Shown: positions 31,131-42,263 of the stretch, one piece after another | Position numbering within the stretch: the first letter of the stretch is position 1 | Layout of the letters: the number at the start of each line of letters is the position of its first letter | Source: Anthoceros angustus | Taxonomy: Eukaryota; Streptophyta; Anthocerotopsida; Anthocerotales; Anthocerotaceae | DNA: 64,000 bases | Direction: 5' to 3' | Assembly (NCBI GenBank): GCA_010909165.1 | Contig: MU008232.1 | Span: 29,788 to 93,787 of the forward strand | Position numbers and translations under genes: made by a program | Notes under the pieces: generated by a model | The model's database searches: none | Seen by the model: only the letters and a program-made list of their open reading frames with translations | Told to the model about the DNA's origin: nothing

Positions 31131-33150
31131 TGCCTTCTTTGTCCTCCTCCTCCTAGTAGGCGCTCAGGGCGCTCGGTGACTCGCTGGCGAGTTCGAGCAC
31201 ATGGCGTGGGCTTGTATCCTCCTCCTCGAGTGCATCCCCCATGAAAACGTCAAGAAAGGGATCATTACGTCGATGATCGAAAAAGCACCAAGCCAACCGG
31301 CAAGACTCGGCACCGACACCAGATGCGACCAACAATCTAATCCCCATCTCGACACGGATCAGCCTTACGGACCTACAATCGGTGAATGAGACCAGAAATG
31401 CTCAAGGCAATCCTCTATTCCCACCTAAAACAACTGATCTTGTACATGAGAATGCCAAAGGAGACTTGGGACTCCCCAGCGGATCAGTCCAGCCAAGACA
31501 CAAAAGCTTGAAACCAACATCCCGAGGTTAATCCCGGACCAAAGTCCTGGCTAAACACTTGATCATTCACGATCCTGTCCTTGACTCTCGATTGTGCACG
31601 CCCGTCTCGAGGCGGTCGAATCGGCAATGCCCTCCTTCTCCCGATCAAATGGCGAGGCTCCAATGTCGACCGAGATTCTTCTGCAGCTGTAATGGTGCTG
31701 CTGCTCCACAACAGTAGGTGTGTTGTGATGCCGCCTTGCTGTGCCTGGCCGCCTCCACCATCTGGATCGCTAGCTCTTGTCCACGGCTCCCACTCAGCTC
31801 TCGACATTGCAATCCTTGGTTGTTGAAGTAAAATCGCGCGTGCTGCATTGAACATCGCTGCTGTTTATTGAATGTGCGGAGCCTCACACGATTGTGAGGC
31901 TGGCGGTCTAAATCGCGCCCACACTGCGGATCGCCCTCCCAAGTTCGATCCCAAGGAAAACATCACACATTCCACATTCCCAGAAATTGCAATGCTTCCT
32001 TCTCCTTACAGCGCTCTGGCGCGACTTCAACAACACCTACAATGGGCGCCCTCCCTCCTTTTGTCCAGCGTCCATCTCAATCTCCGCTCAGATTCACTTG
32101 GCGGTTGGTCCCTTGCTTCCCATGATTTCTACAGCCTCAGCACCCTTGGTGTGGAGTCATCATGGGTGTCCTTCACCTGCAGCACTTCTAGGGTACCTCT
32201 ACGGCCAACCTAGGTCAACTCCTAGGTGTTGTTAATGAAACAAACCCTAACTAAACACACGAAAACAAATGTGAATGTGTTAGTTTGGTTGGTCAAATAT
32301 ATACCCTTCAAGCAAATATCCTAGCCTATTTCAACAAAGGAAAATATGGCTAAGGTAAGTAAGTAGTAGGTCCTAAAGCGACCTCAAGTTGCTCGGTGAG
32401 TGTGTCCCGGACGTTGAGCTGAGTGAGTCCCGGGACGTCGGGGTGGGAGGAATCCGACGCCGGGGCCCAGCCCACCTCTAGTCACCCTACACATCCGCCT
32501 CTAAAAATTTGTTGTTTGCACGAACTATCAACATGGGACCTTTGGAAGATAGACCTGATTTGAGGAAGGAGCTTGGTGAATTCTTGAGAACCTTGAGGGA
32601 TGAGGGGGAATGCGGCGGTCTCACTTCCTCGTGTCATGACGACGATGAATCTTCAGGCGGTTGAGGCGGATGATCGGCGGAGGCTGCGTCGACCTCTCCT
32701 TACGCTTCTCATTGACCATCTTGTGCACTCTCTAGTCACTCGGAGGAATGGACTATGCTCACGATACTAGTAGTAACACCTCACTGCCAGCCTAGTAAGC
32801 GACAAGTCGGCTTCTCGGTCTAGGACCTCGCCAATTCACTCCACAAGAGACTTGCACGATTCTCAGCGCTCTCAACCTCACAACACAAAGCACTAGGCTC
32901 CAAGTAGCCCGTCCATCAGCGACTCGCGGGCCACCTCCTCGAGGTCTTGCTCTTTATTACAGAATACTAGCGATGGAATCGGCTATCTCGCCCAGCTCGC
33001 CCTTGATTCCATGACAAGCTCACTAGCTTCTGACTCTCTCAACACAAGGCTTGCACGCTGCTTGGCGCTCTCAAAGAGTGAGTCCCACTTGTAATTTGTT
33101 CCTCAAAGCCCTTGCTGCGGGCCTCATTCTAAATTCTCAGAATTTGCGCC
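31131..33150. other. Leader/LTR-like DNA of element D and unassigned sequence
   Basis: Between 31830 and 31915 the minus strand shows an AATAAA within ATTCAATAAACAGC beside an inverted repeat of CCTCACA, as in an LTR R/U5 region upstream of the element D Gag. Bases 32220-33150 contain no recognised gene; short repeats such as GTCCCGG(G)ACGT occur near 32400-32440. A full LTR pair was not found. Confidence 0.35.
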
Positions 33151-33154
33151 CCTC

Positions 33155-34447
33155 TTGTCAATCAATGCCCCTCTTGTCCAACCCATGCTGAGGGGCATAA
33201 TTCAAGCTAGACCACCTCAACTCATTGGAAACAGAACTTTCGAGGTTAGCATTGATTGGACAAGGAAGTTCATGAAAAAGGAACTCTCGTGGTCCTATCG
33301 AGCATGTACTACTGCAGCTTCTGAGCTCCCGGAGACTTGGGAAGATGAAGGAAGGATGATGCCATATAGAGTAGCTTACCTCTCAAGAGCTTATAATATT
33401 CCATCGGAACTAGTTATCAATAGTGATCAAACGAGAATCCATTTGGTTCCTACAAAGGGAGAACGCACATGGGAGGTTAAAGGGACAAAAGATATCAAGG
33501 TGCTTGGGGTAGAGGACAAGAGGCAAATTATAGCAGTGGTATCTTCATCTGTAGTAGGTTACTTACTACCACTCCAAATCATCTTTACAGGAACAACAAG
33601 TAGGTTAGTACCCAAAGCTCATAGTGGTGCCAAGCTATGTGGAGAAGCAGGATTTTGCTGAACATAAATACCACCGCTAATTGGTCTACACCAGAGTCAT
33701 CAAAGGCATTTGTGAAAGAAATTTTGATCCTCTACTCTAAAAGGCAGCTAGAAATCTTGAGGCTAGCCACAAGACAGAAGATGATTTGGATCATAGATTG
33801 CTAGAGTGTTCACAAAAGCAAGGAATTACTAGACTGGCTGACAAGTACTTACCCTTTAACATGTGTGATCTTCATTTCTGCTAGGTGCACTAGCAAGTTG
33901 CAACCTGCGATGTAATCCTTCAGCGCCCTTTGAAGCTTTCAAACAAGAATTCTGCAAGTGGATAGCCACTGCTATTCAAGAGAAACTCAAGGAAGAAGGA
34001 AAAACAGCTATTAATCTCAAACTGAAAAACTTGAAGCCCAAGGTGTGTGAATGATTATTCAATGCATGGATACATGTTTCAAATATGCAAGATATGATTA
34101 GACATGGATGGGAGAAGACAAGTATTCTAAGAGCATTCAACTCAGATTTTCAGATAGAGGCAATGGAAGCAAACACGACAACATCCTTATTTTCTAGAAC
34201 AATTGAAGACATAGAAGAAGGGCATGAATTTGAAAGAGAAGGAGATGATGAAGACTACTTATCTGAAGTAGTGAATGTGGTGAAGGAATGTTTGGCTACA
34301 GCAGAAGCTTCAACAAGTGGATCAACACCAACATACAGCAAAAACAAAGCTAGAATGAAACAATTAGCTAGGAAGAATAAACATCTACAAGATCTTTGGA
34401 ACAATAATGAAAGCCTGGTAAATAGCCATGGGAATGAGACTAACTAG
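33155..34447 (+). pseudogene. Pogo/CENP-B-like DDE transposase, frame-broken
   Basis: The frame 33155-33661 (168 codons) encodes FEVSIDWTRKFMKKELSWSY, a Tc5/CENP-B-type DNA-binding end, then the first catalytic Asp in VINSDQTRIHLVP (33425) and the beta strands of a DDE_1 (pfam03184-type) domain. In a second frame KMIWIIDC (33796) gives the second Asp, and a third frame restores LQPA-D-VILQRPF (Asp 33909). A C-terminal acidic frame runs 34085-34447 (LFSRTIEDIEEG). Such enzymes cut and paste DNA transposons of the pogo/Tigger group. Three frame changes and stops make it inactive. No terminal inverted repeats were identified. AT-rich DNA follows. Confidence 0.8.
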
Positions 34448-35615
34448 GGTTCCAATTCTAGAAACCCTAGCCATGTTTACTAATTTTAATTAATTAACGT
34501 CGAATCACCCCTCGGGGTACGAACCTAGGTATTGTTATGACCGAGTTGTACACCTAGTGTGACATGTAATTCGTCTACTGTAATCAAATATATACTTATG
34601 TATATTCCTAAATATAAAATAATTTTTAATTAGGAGTCATTACTCGGTGCTAGATTGCTTTAGTCCTATGATAGTCTCTTTATCCATGGTCACTTGAAGA
34701 GCAGCCAGACTATCTACATAGTTTAAGACGTTTGCATAATTATCGGTATTGTGTCATTACTTTGTCATTTAGGAACTCTCTTATAAAAATGAATATAAGC
34801 CAACATTGCAACTCGATCTAATTTGATAGAAGTTGGTTTCTCAATCTAATTCAATGTTCATAGCAATACAAAGTGATTATAAATGGAATTCTACCCAAAT
34901 TGCAATACCAATAATTATGCAAACGTCTTAATAATTTGGATAAAATAAAAATAAAAAAAGTAAAAAACGTACAAAATTACTATAATAAGTTACTTACTAA
35001 TAACATGTTGAACTTGATTGTTATTGACAAACTAAATCAAGTAGCATGTTACTTGATCAAGCATATTACTTGATTAAGCATGTTACTTGATTAAGCTTCT
35101 GAAACCATCAAGCAATGATATATATATATATCATGATATTTATATGAGCTTGTTATATGCATGTGGAAAAGAAGACTTTATTATAAAAAAGAGATGGGAA
35201 AAACCCATCCACCCCAAAAACAAAGGGGAAAAACCCAACGAAGGGCACCATGTCAAGGGGACTAGGCTCCACGATCACACATTTCAAACCTACCAACCGT
35301 CCAAAGAACTTCGTGGTCAGGGATGTAAAAAGACCTACTTACCACCGGTGTCGAAGAAGCTGCATCTCCCCCGCTCGTTGTCGTTCTGTAAACTACGTTG
35401 GCCAATGCCCTTTGCATAGGTTGGGCGGCAGAAGGGTACGCGATCGGTTACAACCACATCAACAATCGAAACACGATCCCCGGGTCAAAAAATAGATCAG
35501 CCCCTAAACCCCGTTGAGCGGGGTGTACGATGATGAACTGAGACACAACATAATCGCGAGGTCTTAAGTAAAAATCTAAGATTGTGACTTTTAAGTAAAG
35601 GTAAGCAAAATCTAA
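34448..35615. other. AT-rich gene-free DNA with a short tandem repeat
   Basis: Mostly AT-rich with no coding signal. At 35044-35097 an 18-base unit (GCATGTTACTTGATTAA) occurs three times. This may be the downstream part of the transposon whose transposase lies at 33155. Confidence 0.6.
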
Positions 35616-35800
35616 CTTTGATGAAGTATGCAAATGGCTTAGGCCAAACAAATGGACACACATTTTCTAACATAGATGAAGTATCTAGAGGGCTTTGGCT
35701 TAATGGCTTGGGCCAAATGGACACACATTTTTTAAATTAGATGAAGTATCCAGATGGCCTGGGCCAAAAGGAAACACATTTTCTAACTTAGATGAAGTAT
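35616..35800 (+). repeat. Imperfect tandem repeat, about 55-75 base unit
   Basis: Three units share GATGAAGTAT, TGGCTTGGGCC or GGCCTGGGCC, and GGACACACATTTTCTAA. The GGCCAAATGGAC word recurs at 36230, 36385, 36400-36412 and 42440-42460, linking this block to the fold-back repeat. Confidence 0.75.
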
Positions 35801-35818
35801 CTAGATGAAGAAGAAGAA

Positions 35819-36135
35819 GAAGAATTTTATTTAAGTCCACTAAGGATGGATTTCCGTCATGGGACTTAGTACTTAACAACTTGTACCATGGTGTGCCTAA
35901 GAAGAATTTTATTTCAGTGCACTAAGGACGGATTTCCGTCATGGGACTTGGTTCTTAACAACTTGTACCATGGTGTGCCTAAGAAGAATTTTATTTAAGT
36001 CCACTAAGGCAGTTCCATCATGGGACTTGGTACTTAACAACTTGTACCATGGTGTGCCTAAGAAGAATTTTATTTAAGTCCACTAAGGAATGATTTCGTC
36101 ATGGGACTTGGTACTTAACAACCATGGTGTGCCTA
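35819..36135 (+). repeat. 82-base tandem repeat, four copies
   Basis: Copies begin GAAGAATTTTATTT at 35819, 35901, 35983 and 36062 and end with ACCATGGTGTGCCTAA. Periods are 82, 82 and 79. Differences are scattered substitutions and short deletions. Confidence 0.92.
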
Positions 36136-36645
36136 AGGTACTTGCACCAAGAGCATCCACTCCTTTAGGCACCCCATCTAAGTACCGATCTAAGCTCACG
36201 ATGCTTAATCACGGCGTTCTGATAAATGTGTGTCCATTTGGCCTACTTGGTACTTAATTACTTATACCATGGTGTGCCTAAGGTACTTGCACCAAGAGCA
36301 TCCACTCCTTTAGGCACCCCATCTAAGTACCGATCTAAGCTCGCTTGCATCACGGCGTTCTTATAAATGTGTGTCCATTTGGCCTAAGCTAGATGGCTTA
36401 GGCCAAATGGACTATTATAAGATCATTATAAAGCATCATGGACACATATCTATAAGAAGTTATTGTTAAGTATCATGGACACACGTTTATAAGAATGTTA
36501 TTTTTAAGCATTATGCACTTTGATCCATACTTGGATACGATGTGAAGAGGAGTGGATGCTTGGTGCTAGCATCTTAGGCACACCATGATACAAGTTGTCC
36601 AAGTACCAAGTTCTAGGACGGAAATAAATTCCGTCCTTTTAAAGT
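36062..36645. mobile_element. Fold-back (MITE-like) element with expanded left arm
   Basis: The right arm at about 36541-36645 is the reverse complement of the left unit: GAGTGGATGCTTGGTGC, TCTTAGGCACACCAT, ACAAGTTGTCCAAGTACCAA and a GACGGAAATAAATTCCGTC hairpin mirror ACTTGGTACTT, ACAACTTGTACCATGGTGTGCCTAAG and GCACCAAGAGCATCCACTC on the left. Arms of about 100 bases enclose an AT-rich middle with TATAAGA repeats. No coding capacity is seen. Target-site duplications were not resolved. Confidence 0.65.
36136..36400 (+). repeat. 146-base direct duplication
   Basis: GGTACTTGCACCAAGAGCAT begins at 36136 and again at 36282. The copies run through TAAATGTGTGTCCATTTGGC with few differences. Together with the preceding 82-base units this forms the left side of the fold-back structure. 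Confidence 0.9.
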
Positions 36646-36835
36646 AAAAGCATTTTTCCATGGTCGTGTCACGGTGAGCGTGGATCGACCTTGATCTCTC
36701 CCAAGAGCTATCCCACATTGTCATTGCAATTCGGTCCTAATATATTATATTAAATAGTTGGATTAGAAAGCAAATTTTCTTTTACGTACTATCCATACAT
36801 AAACTAAATTTCATTTTGTGTTTTAGTATCCCATT

Positions 36836-37376
36836 AGTAACACCCCCTCAATCTGGGGTGGAATACCAGTTAGAAGTAAAACCAAAGTAATAAATCAACA
36901 CACGGACACTAGGCCTCCAAGTAGCCCGCCTCCTCTTCTAGGAGGACTCAGAAGACTCTTGCAGCTGCTCTTTTCTTAGATCACGAGTCAACAAGAACAT
37001 ACAGTGGAGGCTAGAGAGAACTCCCCATCTTGCCTAAGCTAGGAGCTTAGCTCTCTTCACTTGACCTCCTCCCAAAGCTCCTTCACGGCCTCCTTAGTGC
37101 TGAACAAGTGCTCTCAAGGCATAGCCCAAGCATCAAGTGCTCTCAAGGCAACCCAAGCAACAAGTGCTCTCAAGGTTGAACTGCTCAGGCTCTTTAGCCC
37201 AGGCGGTCTCCTTTATACTCAAGCCCTAGCTACAATCTTAGTAACTACTTACTTAAGCTTTAAGCTATTATTTACCATACACTTCCTAGGGCATGCTTGT
37301 GCTCTTAGTAAGCTGCTCTTCTAAACATGCCTCTGCATGGAGCTTTCTTACAAAGCACTCAAGCCACTTTGTTACT
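36836..37376 (-). repeat. 3' LTR of gypsy element E (541 bases) and polypurine tract
   Basis: Matches 41626-42222 throughout; it has three CAAGTGCTCTCAAGG units (37100-37175). On the sense strand a purine run AGTGGGGAGGA (37377-37390) lies immediately before the LTR start and is the likely polypurine tract. Confidence 0.92.
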
Positions 37377-37399
37377 TCCTCCCCACTAGGAAGAATCAC

Positions 37400-38520
37400 G
37401 CCTCGGTGATAACCGTGTAACGAGCAATCATCCGAGCCTTTCGGATATCCTCTAATGTTACCCAAAGCGGTATTGAGATCCCACAACTTTACCATGTATT
37501 GTGGTAGAGTTCCACGTCTGTAGCCACGCTACCTGCAAGGAATTCTTCAATCTCCCGATCCTTGATCATCTTTGCGAGGATGTACTTCTTCCTCCATGTC
37601 CTCTTTCTCCTTGCAATGGTTTCCGTGAAACATGAAACACATTGTGTGCAAAAATCGAGCAAGTCCAACTTATAAGCGACTTCTCCAATGCGCTTGACAA
37701 CATAAGGACCTCCATACTTTGGCCTCAACTTTAGAGACAAACCTTGGGGCGGTGTGAAATGCTTCAATTTCACCCAAACCTTATCCCCAACATTGAAGGT
37801 TTCTCTCCTTTGTATCGATATCTCTTCGGCGTGTGAGCCTTGGCTAATATCTTTTGGCAATCTCATGCCTAGCCTTCAAGCTGCTCTCAACAAATTGGCG
37901 TGGATCTCCGTGGTAGTATCGAAAACTTCAGCGTTTAGCATGGATACATCCGGTACGAGTTCCACTCATCTCAAAGGGACTATATCCCGAGAGCTATGTA
38001 TGTTATTGTAACAAAACTCCGCATCATCAAGATGATCAATCTCGATCAATGCACATAGTGCCTCAAGTATTCTTCTTGGATTCGGTTGACTCGCTTAGCC
38101 CATATCTGGATGGTGCGGTACTCATGCATAAGCGCACATTCAAACTTCTCATCAAGTCTTGCATTCTCCGTGAATCTTGGATCTCTATATCACATCTGCG
38201 GCAAGCCATGATACTTGTATACATACTTCTTGAACAAGTTGGGTGCCTCGAGCTCACTCGCTTCTTGGTGGGGATGAAGTGCGCTTGCTGGTGAACCTAT
38301 CCACCCTTTGTCATGATAAGATAACCATTCTTGGGAGGCAAAGGCATGATGAAGTCCATAGAAATACTTTTCCATGGCCCTCTTGGAATAGGTAGGGGAA
38401 CAAACCTCTTGGTTTAGCCTGTTCTACCTTATCCTGCTGACAAACAGCACATGCCTTGACATAGTCTAATGTATCTTGATACATTCCTCGATAAAGCACT
38501 TCTTCAACTTCTCATAAGTT
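37400..38520 (-). pseudogene. Integrase, GPY/F module and chromodomain of gypsy element E
   Basis: A zinc-site fragment CAVCQQDKVEQAKPRGLFPYL (first 20 residues of interest at about 38400-38460) is followed by broken core frames to 37900. The frame 37866-37489 holds VGDKVWVKLKHFTPPQGLS and PKYGGPYVVKRIGEVAYKL, the GPY/F module. In the next frame YMVKLW and LWVTLEDIRKARMI (37430-37500) look like a chromodomain, which steers insertion to particular chromatin. Frame changes make it inactive. Confidence 0.78.
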
Positions 38521-38829
38521 GAATCACCTCCGTGACCCGGCGGCACATCATGACATTCAAAGAACTTCTTCTTCAAGCCTCTGAGTTAGGAATCACAACT
38601 CTCTTACATTTGTATATCAACAAACCATCTCGAGTTTGAACTTGCTTCCTTTCTACGCCACCCCATTCATCCGATCCACGCACTTGAGGATCTTGCGAGA
38701 TAAGCTTCCTTAATCTCTTTGTGAGTATCCACAGGCTCAATCACACTTGCCATTGCCATCCTTGACTCATTTGCGACTCAACGCATCGCAACCTTATTCT
38801 CCTTTCCGGTTTGTATTTGAGTCACATCA

Positions 38830-39330
38830 TACATAGCTAGAAATCACGCCATCTAGCTTGCCGCATTCAACTTCAATTGGTTGGAGAAGTATGTTATCTT
38901 GATATTATCGATACACAAAAGACCTACCCAAGAGATAGTGCCTCCAAGCCTTTAGGCATGGATGGCGGTCATTTCCTTCTCATAGGTGGGATACTTCATC
39001 TCATAAGGATGCAACTTCCTTGACTCAAAAGCTAATGGCGGTCACGCATCAAAACTCCACCTATAGCCATGTCGAGGCATCACAATACACTTCTACATCT
39101 TTCTTGGGGTCATACATTCCCAACAGGAGTAGTACTCAACTTCTTCAAGTATTCAAAGGCTTGACAATCAGCATCCCACTTCCAAGCTTTTGATGTCTTC
39201 AAGAGGTCGATTATGCTATCTTAGCAAACATATGTACAAACCTCCATGTGAGCCAAACCCATAAAGCTCGTACCTCATGAATGTTAGAGCCAATCTTGAA
39301 TGGCTTTAACTTTATCAGATCCATCACGAT
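38830..39330 (-). pseudogene. RNase H region of gypsy element E
   Basis: Minus-strand frames read KKDVEVYCDAS (about 39090-39120) and, after frame changes, EGNDRHPCLKAWRHYLLG (about 38905-38960), which correspond to RNase H motifs of gypsy elements. Several stops interrupt it. Confidence 0.6.
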
Positions 39331-39493
39331 GCCCTCGGAGACAATAAAACCTAAGAATGGAATCTACATCTTGACGAAATCACACTTCTTGATTGCCAAG
39401 AACAAAGAATTCTCTCTTAGCTTTTGTAACACTTCTCTTAAGTGTTCATGTTCCTCAAGGTATGGCTAAAGATCAAAATGTCATCCGGATAGA

Positions 39494-39919
39494 TTACAAC
39501 ACACTTGTCCACGGATCTATGAATATAGTATTCATAAGTGTAAAATGTGGCGGTGCATTAGTAAGTCCAAATGGCATGACCAGAAATTCAAAAGCCCCAT
39601 ACACGGTCCTACAAGCTTTTGTACTCATGCCCTCGGCAATCGATCGTACCACCCGCCAGATCCACTTGGTGAAATACTTGGCACCCTTCAACATGAACAT
39701 ATCATCCATTCTAGGCAAAGGATATGCATTCTTGATTGTCGATTCGAGCTGTAATCCGGACAATCGAGTCCTCCATTCTTTTCGCGTGAACAATACAGGC
39801 GCACCAAAAGGAGACTTAGAAACTCGACATATCCCTTTGCCAGTTGGATAGTTGTCGCTTGAGTTCTTGCAACTCATCCATGACAATCTATACGGTGCTC
39901 TTGAAGGAGGCGTACTCAC
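39494..39919 (-). pseudogene. Reverse transcriptase of gypsy element E
   Basis: A 141-codon frame shows RVSKSPFGAPVLF, YPLPRMDDMFMLKGAKYFT and VYGAFEFLVMPFGLTNAPPHF, the fingers and palm of Ty3/gypsy RT. The expected D in the LDL-x-SGY position is disturbed (KWIWRVV). The YxDD region lies beyond 39494 in a different frame. Confidence 0.85.
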
Positions 39920-40410
39920 GGCTTCAAGTCAATCTCATGATCTACTACTCTGCGACGGCGTGGCAACTCATCGGCATCAAATCCTTGAACTCATCCATAG
40001 CTTGCTTTTGGGATGTCTTTCACCTCTGGAATCTTCTTCTAGACCATCCTCTAGTCCTTGAGTACAACTAAGTATAGCTCCTTCTTTTCCGAGATCCTTC
40101 TTAAGCTCTCTTTTGAAATCATCTTGATGGAGTCTCAAGCTCAGCTAACACTAGCACAACTCACCTTGTGCTTCGGATATCTCAATAGTGCGAGACTTAA
40201 CATCCATATACACTTCATTGGATCTCATCCACTCCGGGCCTAAGATGATATCATGGTCATCCATCTCGACGTGAAACTCTCATTTCCTTGCCATGCTTCA
40301 ACTTGCGCTTTACTCCATGCAATTCACCCAGTGCGAGTCCCTTTAACTTGATTCCATATGGCGTGGAAGTTTTATCCATTCAAGACCAAGCTCTCTTGCC
40401 TTACTAGGAG

Positions 40411-40623
40411 TTATAAAATTGTGGGTGGTGCAGAATCCAACAACAACTCTACATCTAAGCCATTCATCTTCCCACATATATACATGAGGTCTCCACCTTT
40501 CCTCATTATAGTGTCATCCTTGACACTAGATGACTCACCACATGTCTTCACAACATGTGGCCCGCGTCTGGGCTCCTCGGAAGTTCTTGAATCCGGCTCT
40601 TGGAGCAGGTGGATTGGCAGCAA
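40411..40623 (-). pseudogene. Protease region of gypsy element E
   Basis: The frame ends in GKMNGLDVELLLDSAPPTIL. LLLDSA corresponds to the D-[ST]-G-A active site of retropepsin, with Gly replaced by Ala, so it is probably inactive. Context: between Gag and RT. Confidence 0.6.
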
Positions 40624-40808
40624 CCAAATTCAAGTTGGGAGCTCCAACATGTGGACAATTCTAGCAAAGTGTCCTGTTCTCCGCTGTAACACACAGGCTA
40701 AAGCCTTTGTCGTCTTCCACGACCCTGTTATCTCCTCTAGCTCGGCCTCTGCCCGATAGTCTCATTGGTTCCACTATTCACGGTGGTGGTAGCGTCCTGC
40801 CTCTAGAT

Positions 40809-41300
40809 CTACCGAGACCTAGGATATCTTCCTCTTGATGCCTCTTGAATAAACATATCCGGTATAGCATCTGCTGCGCCATGGCCTCTTGCGGTTTGAG
40901 GATTAGTCAAAGCTATCCTATTTTGAGCCCATCTCTTAAGGCCGGTGATAAACTTGTGGAGTTTGTCACGCTCATGCATCTCTGGACATTGCAAGACAAT
41001 AGAGCTAAACTCACTCACATACTCCCGCAAAGTTCCGGTATGCTTGACATTGTCGAGCATCCTTCGAAACTCATGCATTAGCGGGTTGGAAAGCGAGTTG
41101 CGGCGCTTGTGAATGCCCATGTGAAGAGCTCTGCGATTGCCTTGCCTTACGTTCTCAACGTAAGTCCTCCACCAAGTAAGAGCATAATCCTCTAAGAAAT
41201 TCGTGGCGTGCTTCACTCATCTTCTGCACTCATGATTGATGCTTCCAAGAAAAACCAGGCGATTTTCTCTCGTCACTCGCCTTTATAAGTCTTTGGGGCT
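40809..41300 (-). pseudogene. Gag of gypsy element E
   Basis: A 135-codon frame (41216-40809) contains NFLEDYALTWWRTYVENV, LREYVSEFSSIVLQCPEM and DKLHKFITGLKRWAQN, the typical Gag retrotransposon domain in order. N-terminal and C-terminal parts are in other frames. The zinc knuckle is not clearly seen. Confidence 0.8.
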
Positions 41301-41612
41301 GTATCGGCCTCAACTTCTTAGACTTTTGGCGATGCTCTCGAGCTCAGGCTCCACTTCTTGGCTCTTCTTCAGAGCTTTACTTTGCCTTTAATCTCGATCC
41401 ATGGCATCAAGTCTCCTCATGATCTTTTGGGCTGGTCCTCTATGGTGGTGCGGTCCTGCTCCGGTTCCTTCCTCCATTGTTCTCACAACTTGTGGACTCG
41501 CGCTCTTCCACGGAAGCGGGCCTTATCTTTCCGTGCGTATCCTTTCCACTCTACTCGGCTCAGCAGGATCTGCCATCTCCACTAGCGTACTAGTCAAGAT
41601 GCTTCAACCTAT

Positions 41613-41623
41613 GCTCGATACCA
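41613..41623 (-). promoter_or_regulatory. Primer-binding site of gypsy element E
   Basis: Two bases after the LTR end the sense strand reads TGGTATCGAGC. This matches the altered primer-binding site of copia B (17392) and differs from the standard TGGTATCAGAGC by two missing bases. Confidence 0.75.
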
Positions 41624-41625
41624 CA

Positions 41626-42222
41626 AGTAACACCCCCCTCAGGGGTGGGAAAACCAGATTAGAAGCAAACTAGGGTAATAAATCAACACGGACACGACTA
41701 GGCCTCCAAGTAGCCGCCCTCCTCTTCTAGGAGGACTCATGACACACTCTTCTTGCTGCTCTTTATTCTTAGATCACGAGTCAACAAGAACATACAGGTG
41801 GAGGCTAGAGAACTCCCCATCTTTGCCTAAGCTAGGAGCTTAGCTCTCTCTTCACTTGACCTCCTCCACAAAGCTCCTTCACACGGCCTCCCCTTGTGCT
41901 TACAAGCAACAAGTGCTCTCAAGGCATAGCCCAAGCATCAAGTGCTCTCAAGGCCTGCCAAGCAACAAGTGCTCTCAGGCACAGCAAGTGCTCTCAAGCT
42001 CAAGCAACAAGTGCTCTCAAGGTCAATGAATCTTTAGCCAGGCGGTCTCCTTTATACTCAAGCCCTAGCTACAATCTTAGTAACTACTTACTTAAGCTTT
42101 AAGCTATTTACTACCATACACTTCCTAGGGCTGCATGCTTAACATGCTCTTAGTAAGCTGCTCTTCTAAACATGCCTCTGCATGGAGCTTTCTTGCAAAG
42201 CACTCAAGCCAGCTTTGTTACT
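41626..42222 (-). repeat. 5' LTR of gypsy element E (597 bases)
   Basis: The sense TATA box (GAGTATAAAGGAG) is at about 42050-42062 on the minus strand. Downstream of it, at 41900-42022, lie five copies of a CAAGTGCTCTCAAGG unit. This is longer than the 3' LTR mainly because of extra repeat units. Confidence 0.92.
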
Positions 42223-42263
42223 CCATTGCTTCATTGCTTTGCATCCTTAAATTTCCATTTGCA

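Larger units (their letters stand above)
36836..42222 (-). mobile_element. Chromodomain Ty3/gypsy LTR retrotransposon E, structurally complete
   Basis: Two LTRs of the same family (36836-37376 and 41626-42222) flank about 4.25 kb of minus-strand coding remnants in gypsy order: Gag, protease, RT, RNase H, integrase with GPY/F module and chromodomain. The five bases CCATT at 36831-36835 and 42223-42227 are a target-site duplication. In the sense direction the LTR starts AGTAACAAAG and ends GGTGTTACT, so its termini are AGTAACA...TGTTACT and not TG...CA. Coding frames are broken in many places. It is inserted between two copies of the fold-back repeat. Confidence 0.93.

Noticed and set aside
35819-36135. 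CRISPR-like array
   Set aside because: The 82-base units are directly adjacent without unique spacers and the genome is eukaryotic; it is an ordinary tandem repeat.
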